DNA of 33,875 bases. Origin: Orientia chuto str. Dubai (GTDB taxonomy: Bacteria > Pseudomonadota > Alphaproteobacteria > Rickettsiales > Rickettsiaceae). The notes beneath the pieces were generated by a model, which searched no databases, was not told where the DNA came from, and saw only the letters and a program-made list of their open reading frames with translations. Of this stretch, positions 9,833 through 18,371 are shown one piece after another. The position numbers and the translations under genes were made by a program. Positions within the stretch are counted from its first letter, which is position 1, and every line of letters begins with the position of its first letter. Location of the stretch: contig NZ_LANP01000013.1 of NCBI RefSeq assembly GCF_000964595.1, positions 1-33,875 on the forward strand, written 5' to 3'.

Positions 9833-10728
9833 CAGCAGTAATTATGGATGGTAAGAAGTTAGCTGAGTTGAGACTAACAGAAATGAAAAGTGACTTACTA
9901 GCTCTTAAAAATAAATATCAAATAACAGTTAAGTTAGTAATAATTCTAGTTGGTAATAATGATGCAAGCTTAGTTTATGTTAATAATAAGGTAGCTAAGG
10001 CTGCTACTATTGGTATGAATTCAGAAATAATTAAGTTATCTGAATCTATAGAAGAAAAAAAGTTGTTACATATTATTGATAACTTAAATTGTGATAGTAC
10101 AGTACATGGTATTATAGTTCAGTTACCACTGCCACCTCACATTGATGCTTTGAAATTATTTACAAGAATTGATTCAAAAAAAGATGTTGACGGACTTAAT
10201 CCAATAAATATAGGTTACCTTAATATTGGATCTAAACAGGGCTTAATTCCTTGTACGGCTTTGGGATGTATAGATTTGTTACAGTATTATATTAAAAATC
10301 TGAAGAGTAAACATGTAGTAGTAATAGGAAAATCTAATATTGTAGGTAAACCTCTAGCTACATTACTATTGCATAATTCTTGCACTGTTACTGTTTGTCA
10401 TTCGGCTACTGTGGACTTAGCTTGCCATACTAAAGCAGCAGATATAGTAATTTCAGCAGTTGGAAAAGCAAATTTTTTAACTGCTAAGTATTTTTCAAAT
10501 AATTTAGCTTTTATTGATATTGGAATAAGTCATATTTATGATCCACAAAGTCAGAAAAAAAAACTGGTTGGAGATGGGGATTTTTTAAAGGTTAAAGATC
10601 TAGTAAAATTTATTACTCCAGTGCCTGGCGGAGTAGGACCAATGACGGTAACATATCTACTAAAAAATACGTTAACTGCTGCTAAGCTTATTCACGCGAG
10701 CAGAATAAATAATTATGATAAACCATAA
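9829..10728 (+). CDS. folD: Bifunctional methylenetetrahydrofolate dehydrogenase / methenyltetrahydrofolate cyclohydrolase
   Basis: 299 residues, normal length. Interconverts 5,10-methylene-, 5,10-methenyl- and 10-formyl-tetrahydrofolate in the cytosol. YVNNKVAKAATIG (50-62) supplies the catalytic Lys54 and Tyr50; VHGIIVQLPLP and KKDVDGLNPINIG follow; GKSNIVGKPLA is the NADP-binding loop; TPVPGGVGPMTV is the C-terminal signature. The start is GTG at 9829 inside the stop of the reductase (GTGA overlap); the next candidate is ATG 9844 (MDGKK), but the coupling favours the GTG. The 3' end overlaps by 57 bases the 3' end of the convergent membrane-protein gene at 10672-11967. Confidence 0.95.
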   Translation: MTAVIMDGKKLAELRLTEMKSDLLALKNKYQITVKLVIILVGNNDASLVYVNNKVAKAATIGMNSEIIKLSESIEEKKLLHIIDNLNCDSTVHGIIVQLPLPPHIDALKLFTRIDSKKDVDGLNPINIGYLNIGSKQGLIPCTALGCIDLLQYYIKNLKSKHVVVIGKSNIVGKPLATLLLHNSCTVTVCHSATVDLACHTKAADIVISAVGKANFLTAKYFSNNLAFIDIGISHIYDPQSQKKKLVGDGDFLKVKDLVKFITPVPGGVGPMTVTYLLKNTLTAAKLIHASRINNYDKP

Positions 10729-11967
10729 TTGGGTAAAGATAGTTATCATATAAAATACTACTTTAGAGATTATTTTTACTAAATTTAAGTCTAAGTAATC
10801 TATAAGATTTAACAAATAACTAATACAATATAACCATAATTGCAATATAGCAAATTTATTATTAATTAGGTATTTATTGCAAGTAATGTTGTAGCTAATA
10901 GTCATAAAAATTAATGAAATGCCCGCTGCTAGTTCATAATATGTAATTACACTTTTAGTTAATAAGTTAGTTATATTAATGGTAAGAAAAAACATTATTG
11001 ATGATAATAAGCCATGATAGACTATATCTTGAGACAACAACATGGTTTGTTGCCATGATCTATTAGGTAAAACTATAGAATCATAATTATATATACTTTT
11101 ATAGATTTTGATAGTGAATATCTGATAAAGCATTGTTAGTGCAAATATAATTGCTGGTATACTAATAAAGTATTGAGTGTAGTGAATATAGAATTGCTTA
11201 AAATATGGAGATTCCATGTTATATATTACGTGTCCCAGTAATCCAGAAATTGCAACTACTGTATTTAATAGTATTAAAATATTATATATAAAGGTTATTT
11301 TACTGTTAGATCTAATATGCAATAGTGATTGTATTAAATATAACCATGCAACCATTAAAGTTTGAGTGAAAAAAACATATATAATATTCCCACTACTCCA
11401 AAATATAGTGTTATAAAAAAATAGTAAATCTATTTGATACTTAGTTAGTATTGTTTGTAAGCTATAATAAGAACAAATAAAACTAATGCAAGCAGTTAAA
11501 ATAATTAATGTTAAAGTTATGCTTGTTATGTTGCATATGTTAATTGTAATAATATGAAAAAGAATTACAGCTACTATAAAGCAAGATAATCCAAATATAA
11601 AAATTAGGCTATTTATTATAGGAATATAGTTATTTAATATTAATTGTTTATTAAAATTTTGTGGTAAAATAATGCAAATAATTCCTATGAGTAGCAAGAA
11701 TTGTAATATTATAATTAGATGATTAAGTCTTTGTACACAATTATTAATATTGATTATTATTAGACAACTAGTGAGTAAAGATAGCATTGTTGATAAATTA
11801 TTACATTTAACTAATGCAAAATTAACTATATCTTTATCAACAAACAAATTAGCTAAAAATGGGATTTCTGCACAAAATAATATTATAGAATATATTACCT
11901 TAGCTATAATAATAACAATTCCTAATTGCTTTACATAGGTTGCATTATTTGCTAATTCTATTCTCAT
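10672..11967 (-). CDS. Polytopic membrane protein, heme-copper-oxidase-subunit-I-like, ligand histidines absent
   Basis: 431 very hydrophobic residues with about 12 predicted membrane segments. Several short blocks resemble the subunit-I-like family found in many Alphaproteobacteria: LNNYIP at 111-116 (family 'LNNYVPVL'), FWSSGNIIYVFF at 189-200 (family 'FWGGGHVLQF'), HYTQYFISIPAIIFAL at 262-277, and KSVITYYELAAGISLIFM at 338-355 (family 'VPAHYHG...LAFM'). The histidines of those motifs are Asn194, Tyr343 and Glu345 here, so it is unlikely to bind heme or copper as an oxidase would. This is motif-level recognition, not a search; a generic transporter is the alternative. Its ATG shares one base with the topA stop (TAATG), indicating translational coupling to topA. 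Function unknown. Confidence 0.6.
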   Translation of the reverse strand: MRIELANNATYVKQLGIVIIIAKVIYSIILFCAEIPFLANLFVDKDIVNFALVKCNNLSTMLSLLTSCLIIININNCVQRLNHLIIILQFLLLIGIICIILPQNFNKQLILNNYIPIINSLIFIFGLSCFIVAVILFHIITINICNITSITLTLIILTACISFICSYYSLQTILTKYQIDLLFFYNTIFWSSGNIIYVFFTQTLMVAWLYLIQSLLHIRSNSKITFIYNILILLNTVVAISGLLGHVIYNMESPYFKQFYIHYTQYFISIPAIIFALTMLYQIFTIKIYKSIYNYDSIVLPNRSWQQTMLLSQDIVYHGLLSSIMFFLTINITNLLTKSVITYYELAAGISLIFMTISYNITCNKYLINNKFAILQLWLYCISYLLNLIDYLDLNLVKIISKVVFYMITIFTQLWFIIIIYSARVNKLSSS

Positions 11968-14351
11968 TATGATTTTGAGTTAGTAACTTTATCAGAATTA
12001 CTAGATATAGCTTTTTTAGTTTTACGGAATTGAGATGGAGGTTTCGTAATTATTGCTATGCAATCATTAATTGATAAATTAAGGTAATCATAATTTTTAG
12101 GTATTGAAATAAATTTTCCATCATGTTTTAAGTATGGCCCATATCTGCCAATAGCTACAGTAATTTCTTTATTAGTATTCGGGTTTAATCCAATTATTTT
12201 AGGTAATTCAAGTAATTTCTCAGCTATCTCAAGTGTTATATCAGTACTACCAGTCAATGATATCCTTTTCGGTTTTTCATTTTTATTATTGCTATCTTCT
12301 CCTGCTTGAATATACCAACCAAATGGTCCTTCTTTAAGGTAAATTGTTTTTTGCATTGTTTCAGAATAGCCAATTACTTTATTATTTTTTCCTTTAGATA
12401 AGCTGCTATCATTATGTAATTTCTCCTTGTTGTTGTTTTCAAAAGAGGTAGAAATATTACGCGTAAAATCACAATTAGGATAATTTGAACAGGCTAAAAA
12501 TGCCCCATACTTGCTTAATTTTAATGATAGCTTACCTATTTTACAGGCAGAGCATAATCTATGGTCAGTCTCATCATTTTTTTGTGTTGATGGAAATAGA
12601 AAGCTAGCTAGTAAACTTTCTATTTGAGATACTATATCTGCAATTTTATATTGATCTATCTCTTGAATGTTGTTATTAAATCCTGTCCAGAAATCTTGCA
12701 GTGTTTCTTTCCACTTAATTGTTCCATTAGCAATACTATCAAGTTGATCTTCAAGTTTAGCTGTAAAATCATATTCAACATACTTTTTAAAAAATGAAGT
12801 TAAGAATGCTGTAACTAGCTTTCCTTTATTTTGAGGTATGAAGCGTTTTTGATCTAAACTAACATAGTCTCTTTCTTGTAGCACAGATATAATTGCTGCA
12901 TAAGTTGATGGTCTACCGATACCAAGATCTTCAAGCGTTTTAACTAATGTAGCTTCAGAATAGCGAGGTGGAGGTTCAGTAAAATGTTGTTTTGGTGAAA
13001 TATTCCTTACTTGCATTATTTCATCCCGGCTCAAATTAGGTAATAATTTTTTATCTTCTTCTTCTTCATTAATTTCTTTATAAACTTTATAAAAACCATC
13101 AAAAGCTATAGTTGAACCAGTAGCTTTAGCTGCATGTAATTTATTTAAACTAAAAAAGTTAATTGATACTGTATTTAAAACTACATTTTCCATTTGACAT
13201 GCTACTGTACGCTGCCAAATTAATTCATATAGTTTTAGATAATCTGCTTCAATTTTGTTAGATAATGACTGTGGTGTTATGTTAATGTTAATAGGCCTAA
13301 TAGCCTCATGTGCTTCTTGAGCGTTTTTAACTTTTGATTTAAATACTCTGATTTGTTTATGTAAATATTTACTGCCAAAGTTTGAACTAATAAAATTTCT
13401 AGTTTCATCAACAAAATCTTTAGATAGCATTACACTATCAGTTCTCATATAGGTGATTAATGCAGTAGCTTCGTTATTTAGATTAATGCCTTCGTAAAGT
13501 TTTTGAGCTATAGTCATAGTTTTTTTTGCAGTAAATCCTAATTTATTAGCAGCTTCTTGTTGTAAGGAAGAAGTAATAAATGGAGGAGGTGGAGACTTTT
13601 TTCTTTGTTTTTTGATAACATCTGAGACTTTAAATTTTTGGTTTCCAATTTTTTTAACAATGTTTTGTGCTTGAGATTGATTAGCTATAGAGAATTTTTC
13701 TAATTTTTGATTATTGAATTCTATTAATTTAGCTGTAACTATATCGTTATTACTATTGATCATATCAATGTGAATATCCCAATACTCCTGAGAAATAAAT
13801 TTTAATATTTCTTCTTCACGTTCGCAGATTAACCTAAGTCCTACAGATTGGACTCGACCAGCTGATTTACATCCTGGTAGCTTACGCCACAGTAAAGGTG
13901 AAAGACTAAACCCTACTAAATAGTCTAATGATCGTCTAGCTTGCTGAGCATTAACTAAATTTAAATTGATATCACGTGGTTGTTGCAGTGCTTGATTTAC
14001 AGCTTTTTTTGTAATTTCATTAAATACTATCCTTTTAAAATTAGCAAAAATCTTTTTTTCTTTCAGAACTTCCATGATATGCCAAGAAATTGACTCACCT
14101 TCTCGATCAGGATCTGTAGCTAAATAAATGCATTCTGATTCTTTAGCAAGACTGCAAATTGTTTTAATATGCTGTTTAGACTTAGGATTAATCTCATATT
14201 TAATGAAAAAATCTTTTTCTGGTAATACTGAACCTGCTTTTGCTAGTAGATCTCTAACATGTCCATAGGATGCCACTACTTGAAAGTCTGAGCCTAAATA
14301 TTTGTTAATAGTTTTTGCTTTAGCTGGAGATTCAACAATTAATAGTTTCAT
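11967..14351 (-). CDS. topA: DNA topoisomerase I
   Basis: 794 residues, type IA topoisomerase that relaxes negative supercoils. Toprim domain at the N-terminus: LLIVESPAKAKTI with Glu7, and the DPDREGE acidic motif at 80-86. The active-site tyrosine is Tyr301 in LITYMRTDS. GIGRPSTYA (478-486) and SKYGAFLACSNYPNC are further signatures. One C4 zinc finger is visible (Cys600, 603, 621, 627), then a C-terminal Topo-C repeat region with GRYGPYLK. E. coli has more zinc fingers; one is usual in Rickettsiales. Alone in front of the coupled membrane-protein gene, it begins 80 bases after mdh on the same strand, so mdh-topA-membrane protein may be one transcript. Confidence 0.95.
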   Translation of the reverse strand: MKLLIVESPAKAKTINKYLGSDFQVVASYGHVRDLLAKAGSVLPEKDFFIKYEINPKSKQHIKTICSLAKESECIYLATDPDREGESISWHIMEVLKEKKIFANFKRIVFNEITKKAVNQALQQPRDINLNLVNAQQARRSLDYLVGFSLSPLLWRKLPGCKSAGRVQSVGLRLICEREEEILKFISQEYWDIHIDMINSNNDIVTAKLIEFNNQKLEKFSIANQSQAQNIVKKIGNQKFKVSDVIKKQRKKSPPPPFITSSLQQEAANKLGFTAKKTMTIAQKLYEGINLNNEATALITYMRTDSVMLSKDFVDETRNFISSNFGSKYLHKQIRVFKSKVKNAQEAHEAIRPININITPQSLSNKIEADYLKLYELIWQRTVACQMENVVLNTVSINFFSLNKLHAAKATGSTIAFDGFYKVYKEINEEEEDKKLLPNLSRDEIMQVRNISPKQHFTEPPPRYSEATLVKTLEDLGIGRPSTYAAIISVLQERDYVSLDQKRFIPQNKGKLVTAFLTSFFKKYVEYDFTAKLEDQLDSIANGTIKWKETLQDFWTGFNNNIQEIDQYKIADIVSQIESLLASFLFPSTQKNDETDHRLCSACKIGKLSLKLSKYGAFLACSNYPNCDFTRNISTSFENNNKEKLHNDSSLSKGKNNKVIGYSETMQKTIYLKEGPFGWYIQAGEDSNNKNEKPKRISLTGSTDITLEIAEKLLELPKIIGLNPNTNKEITVAIGRYGPYLKHDGKFISIPKNYDYLNLSINDCIAIITKPPSQFRKTKKAISSNSDKVTNSKS

Positions 14352-14432
14352 ACTTAATTTTAAAGATTTTATTTATGCACTTTTAAGTATAAAACTATTT
14401 AACAGATTATACTAGTAAGAGCATTTTTACTA

Positions 14433-15395
14433 TTAGCATAATTTTTTAACGGTAGCAATTAATTCTCTAACTGTATTAACTGATTGCTCAAAAGCATGTT
14501 GCTCTATTTCATTTAACTCAAGTTTAATAATTTTTTCAACACCATTCTTTCCTATTATTACAGGCATACCAACATATAGACCTTCAGATTTTATATTATA
14601 ATAATTTTCAATATAAACTGAACATGCTAGAACTTGTTTTTGATCCTTTAAATAACTTTCAACCATTGTTACTGTTGCTGTTGCTGGAGCATAATATGCT
14701 GAACTTACTTGTAATAAGTTAACTATTTCTTTGCCTCCATCTCGAGTTCTCTGAACTATTTGATCAATTTTTTCTTTACTACTCCAGCCAGTTTTAACTA
14801 AGTCCATAATTGGTATACCAGCTATTGTAGAGTATCTTATTAACGGTATCATTGTATCACCATGACCACCTAGTACCATAGCATTGACATTATTAATTGA
14901 TACACCAAACTCTTGGCTTAAAAAATAGCTAAATCGAATTGAATCAAGTACTCCAGCCATTCCTATTACTTTTTTATGATTAAATCCTAAGTTTTGATGC
15001 ATAACCCAGACCATAGCATCTAGTGGGTTAGTAACAACAATAACTAAAGCATTCAAAGCATAGCGTTTAATTTGAGCAGCTATTTCTATTATTATTTTAG
15101 CGTTAACACTAACTAAATCATTGCGGGACATTCCAGGCTTTCTAGCTATACCAGCAGTTACTATAATAATGTCTGAATCTTGAATTGCTTCGTAAGCATT
15201 AGTACCAGTGATGTTGATACAATGTTTTTCAGTACCCATGCTTTGCGATATATCTAAAGCCTTACCCTGGGCAACTTCTTCAGCTTTATCAATTATTACT
15301 ACATTACCTAACTCTTTGAGGGCAATTAAATGAGCTAACGTTGCACCAACGTTTCCACCTCCTCCTATTATAGAAATTTTTGCTTTATGGCTCAT
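14433..15395 (-). CDS. mdh: Malate dehydrogenase (LDH-like type)
   Basis: 320 residues, oxidises malate to oxaloacetate with NAD in the citric acid cycle, cytosolic. Glycine-rich NAD loop GGGGNVG at 11-17, Asp36 for the NAD ribose, substrate arginines Arg85 and Arg91 (ARKPGMSR), Asp151 and Arg154, and catalytic His178 in GGHGDTM. Arg85 at the specificity loop marks malate rather than lactate. A good ribosome-binding site, AAAAGG, sits eight bases before the ATG. The gene is followed by an 80-base gap and topA on the same strand. Confidence 0.95.
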   Translation of the reverse strand: MSHKAKISIIGGGGNVGATLAHLIALKELGNVVIIDKAEEVAQGKALDISQSMGTEKHCINITGTNAYEAIQDSDIIIVTAGIARKPGMSRNDLVSVNAKIIIEIAAQIKRYALNALVIVVTNPLDAMVWVMHQNLGFNHKKVIGMAGVLDSIRFSYFLSQEFGVSINNVNAMVLGGHGDTMIPLIRYSTIAGIPIMDLVKTGWSSKEKIDQIVQRTRDGGKEIVNLLQVSSAYYAPATATVTMVESYLKDQKQVLACSVYIENYYNIKSEGLYVGMPVIIGKNGVEKIIKLELNEIEQHAFEQSVNTVRELIATVKKLC

Positions 15396-15595
15396 ATTAA
15401 CCTTTTAGGTATTTAACATATGATTATAGTATTTTTAATTTTAAAAAATGTCAAAAAATTTTAATAATCTATATAACAAGAGCAAGTTGCAATATTATGT
15501 AGTATATAAAATAGCTATAAAATTTAATGTAATTTGGCACTGTACTATAAATCTACTATGTTATTATGAGATATGAATTGAATAATTTCACATGA

Positions 15596-16794
15596 TTAGC
15601 TATGCCTAATTATAGCATTAGAATTTATTATTTGAGTAATTATTAAAGAAATTAATGCAGCTGCGATCATCAACAACAATACTGGTAACATTGTCTTATT
15701 GTAAGAATAACCTATTATTTCCACTCCAAACGAACCAAAAAGCATTTCTATTGAACATAATAGTGCCGCTGCAGCTCCATAGTTGGTAACTGTTGCTATA
15801 GATAGTGCTACTGCATTACCTAAAATAAATCCAATTCCAAATGATGCTATTAGTTTAAATAATAGAACTATGTATAACTCCGCAGCAAAATACATGAGAA
15901 CAGTTGATATTATACTACCAAATAACACAAAAATAATGCCGTAAAATAACATTTTATCTGCCCCTTTAAATATTACTAGTTTTTGATTAATTGTAGAAGC
16001 TATCATAAAAGTTCCAACGCAAGCTGCAATATAATATTCATAATACTGGCTAGGAATATTCATATCCTTAAAGAGAAAAGGCAAATTTACTGAATCTGCC
16101 CATAACCAGGTAAATGTCAAAGATTGAATTAGTAAATAACATATAAAATTTTTATTGGTAAGTGCGTTTTTAAAACTAATTTTAAGTTCATTAAAGCTAA
16201 ATTTTTTGGTTATTACAGTTAAAGTTTCCTGAAATAAGATCATCAACAGTAACAATGCAGGAAAAGCAAGCATAGGAATTACAGCAAGCGGCAAATACCA
16301 TCTATTATCATATAAAGATATTCTATTACCAATTATAGGCCCGAGCACTGGAGCAAAAGCAATAATCATATTTAATGCTGACATTCTTTTTGCTTGCTCA
16401 TTACCTTTGTATATATCACTTATAGATGCAAAACCTACTGGTATAGCTGAACCTGCACCAATGCCTTGTAACAATATCCAGAACACAACCAATTCAATAG
16501 AGCTGGAATATATACAAAAAAAGCTAGAAAAACAAAAATAGCTATGCCCAATAATAATGCTTTTTTACGACCTATTGTGTCAGATAATGGGCCATATACT
16601 AATCCTGATAATGCCAAGCCTATTAAATTTGAGCTCACAGTCCACATTACCCTATGTTCTAGAACATTAAATGCACTTGCTACTCTAGGTAGTCCAGGTA
16701 CATAAATATCAGTAGCTAGCTGTGTAATGAATACTAATAAAACAATTACTGTAAAATTATATTTTAATGCATTTTTTTGCATAATTATTACCAT
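15596..16794 (-). pseudogene. Bcr/CflA-type MFS drug-efflux transporter, single frameshift
   Basis: Two overlapping frames make one 12-helix major-facilitator transporter. 16794 to about 16495 encodes TDIYVPGLPRVASAFNV in helix 1 and the motif-A loop GPLSDTIGRKKALLLG. The downstream frame, to 15596, begins WILLQGIGAGSAIPVGFASI (helix 4, motif C region) and runs through QAKRMSALNMIIAFAPVLGPIIG to the C-terminus. The switch lies at about 16485-16500, where a one-base shift moves PALLNW into VVFWILL. Joined, they give about 395 residues, full length for Bcr/CflA exporters. A real frame shift or a sequencing error are both possible; the rest of the gene is clean, so inactivation would be recent. 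A far more decayed copy lies directly upstream. Confidence 0.8.
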
Positions 16795-17074
16795 AAAAAT
16801 TAATTAAATTACAAAAAACTTTGGACGAATACAAAAACATGCCCTAAATATACTTTCCTTTTAATAGATGATAATTTGAATAAGTGCCTAATAAAGAAAA
16901 CCTATCTTTTTTCAGTATAAAGCATTAATTATGCATGTATTTCTAGTACACCTATAATAATAATCATGGCAGTATAAAAAATATTCTCTTATCAGTCAAT
17001 CACTAATATTAAATTGTATTAAGAAATACTTTTTTCATTTCAGCAAGTAGAAGACTTCATTGTCTGAAAAATAA

Positions 17075-18140
17075 ATAAGGAAATTAATGAAAATAATACT
17101 ATTCACAGTTGAACTATTCTTCATTATAGAACTTATTATTTTAATTCTCAAAAAATCCTAAAGGCATTTCTGTAGAACATATTAGCGCAGAAGCAGTTCC
17201 ATAGTTTGTAATCTGTGTTAAAGATAATTCTGATGCTTTACCTAAAGCAAATCCTAATTCAATAGGAGCAGTCAACTTAAGAAGTAAAACTATATGTGCT
17301 GTTAAGGAAAATAAAGTAAACTAAAAGTTAACTATATATCATTAAATAGTATTAGTATGATACCATGTAGTATCATTTTTTCTAGCACATTATAATGTAA
17401 CTAGCTTTTGATTAACTATAAAATCCATATAATATATACTACAACATTTATTATAATGTGATATCCATAATGTTCTGTAGAAATATTCATAACTTTAATG
17501 AAAATAAACAGCAAGTTTATTATTTTTGCCCAAACCATCCAAATATTAAAGATTGAACCAATAAATAGCCTATAAAATTCTTTATTAGATAAGACTTCCT
17601 TAAAGCTAATTTTATATTATTAAAGTTAAATTTTGTTGTTATTATTAGTTTAGGTTTTCTTAAATGAAGTTATTAGTAATAAGAGAATTAGAGAGTAAAT
17701 ACCATCTATTGTGCTGCTATCTGGCTACCAATTATAGGTCCAAGAGATAGTGAAAACGACCATAAAGCCTTGCCATTATTTTATCATTACTTATATATAT
17801 ATATTACTTATAGTAGATAAGACAACTGTAACTGACGCTTTCCACCTCCAATTCGCTGTAACAAAGCTTCCAAAATACTATTAATTCAATAGAGTTTGCA
17901 AAATAAACTAGAAAAACAAAAAAGTTGTTATTCTTAGCAACAAAACTTTTTTACGACCTATTGCCTCAGATAATGACCCATATACTAATCCTAATAATGA
18001 TAATCCTACTAGCTTTTATACCTACAGTCCACATTACTTTGTATTCTGATGTATGAAATGCACTAGCTACTCTATAGATCCAGTTACTATTTGTTATGAA
18101 ATCAATATTACAAAACTACTTTTAAACTTTTGTTTGCATT
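17075..18140 (-). pseudogene. Second, strongly decayed copy of the Bcr/CflA transporter
   Basis: The nucleotide sequence follows the transporter at 15596-16794 over nearly its full length but is riddled with indels and stops. Clear matched blocks: 17160-17260 with 15730-15840 (AAAGGCATTTCTGTAGAACA against AAAAGCATTTCTATTGAACA), 17390-17430 with 15960-16000 (ACTAGCTTTTGATTAA), 17940-18030 with 16560-16630 (TTTTACGACCTATTG, then ATAATGACCCATATACTAAT). No frame longer than a few dozen codons survives. It is a tandem duplicate of the neighbouring gene at a much later stage of decay. The 280 bases between the two copies show nothing recognisable. Confidence 0.75.
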
Positions 18141-18315
18141 AACTTTATAAAAGTTTTGTTATAATAAATGATTTATATCACCTAAATAAATAATAATTAC
18201 TTTGAATTCAACCTATAATAGAGTATATTTTTTTACTTTTAGCAAAAACATCACGTAATGATATATAATTGCTAATAGCTCTGGACCTCTATATTTCCTA
18301 CTTTTGCTAAGTATT

Positions 18316-18353
18316 AAATAAAGATTGTGTAAAATTTTACATAATCTTTATTT
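18316..18353. terminator. Bidirectional hairpin terminator 3' of the Sca4-like gene
   Basis: A 38-base perfect palindrome apart from one G-T pair, centred at 18334/18335 (arm on the plus strand AAATAAAGATTGTGTAAAA). It starts about 20 bases past the stop of the minus-strand gene at 18372. Each flank is A/T-rich rather than a clean T-run, so termination strength is uncertain. The remaining bases between 18141 and 18371 show nothing else. Confidence 0.65.
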
Positions 18354-18371
18354 GATATGTTTTATTTTTTA

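Noticed and set aside
11750-11938. Plus-strand frame of 62 codons inside the membrane-protein gene
   Set aside because: Shadow of a longer coupled gene; no recognisable features.
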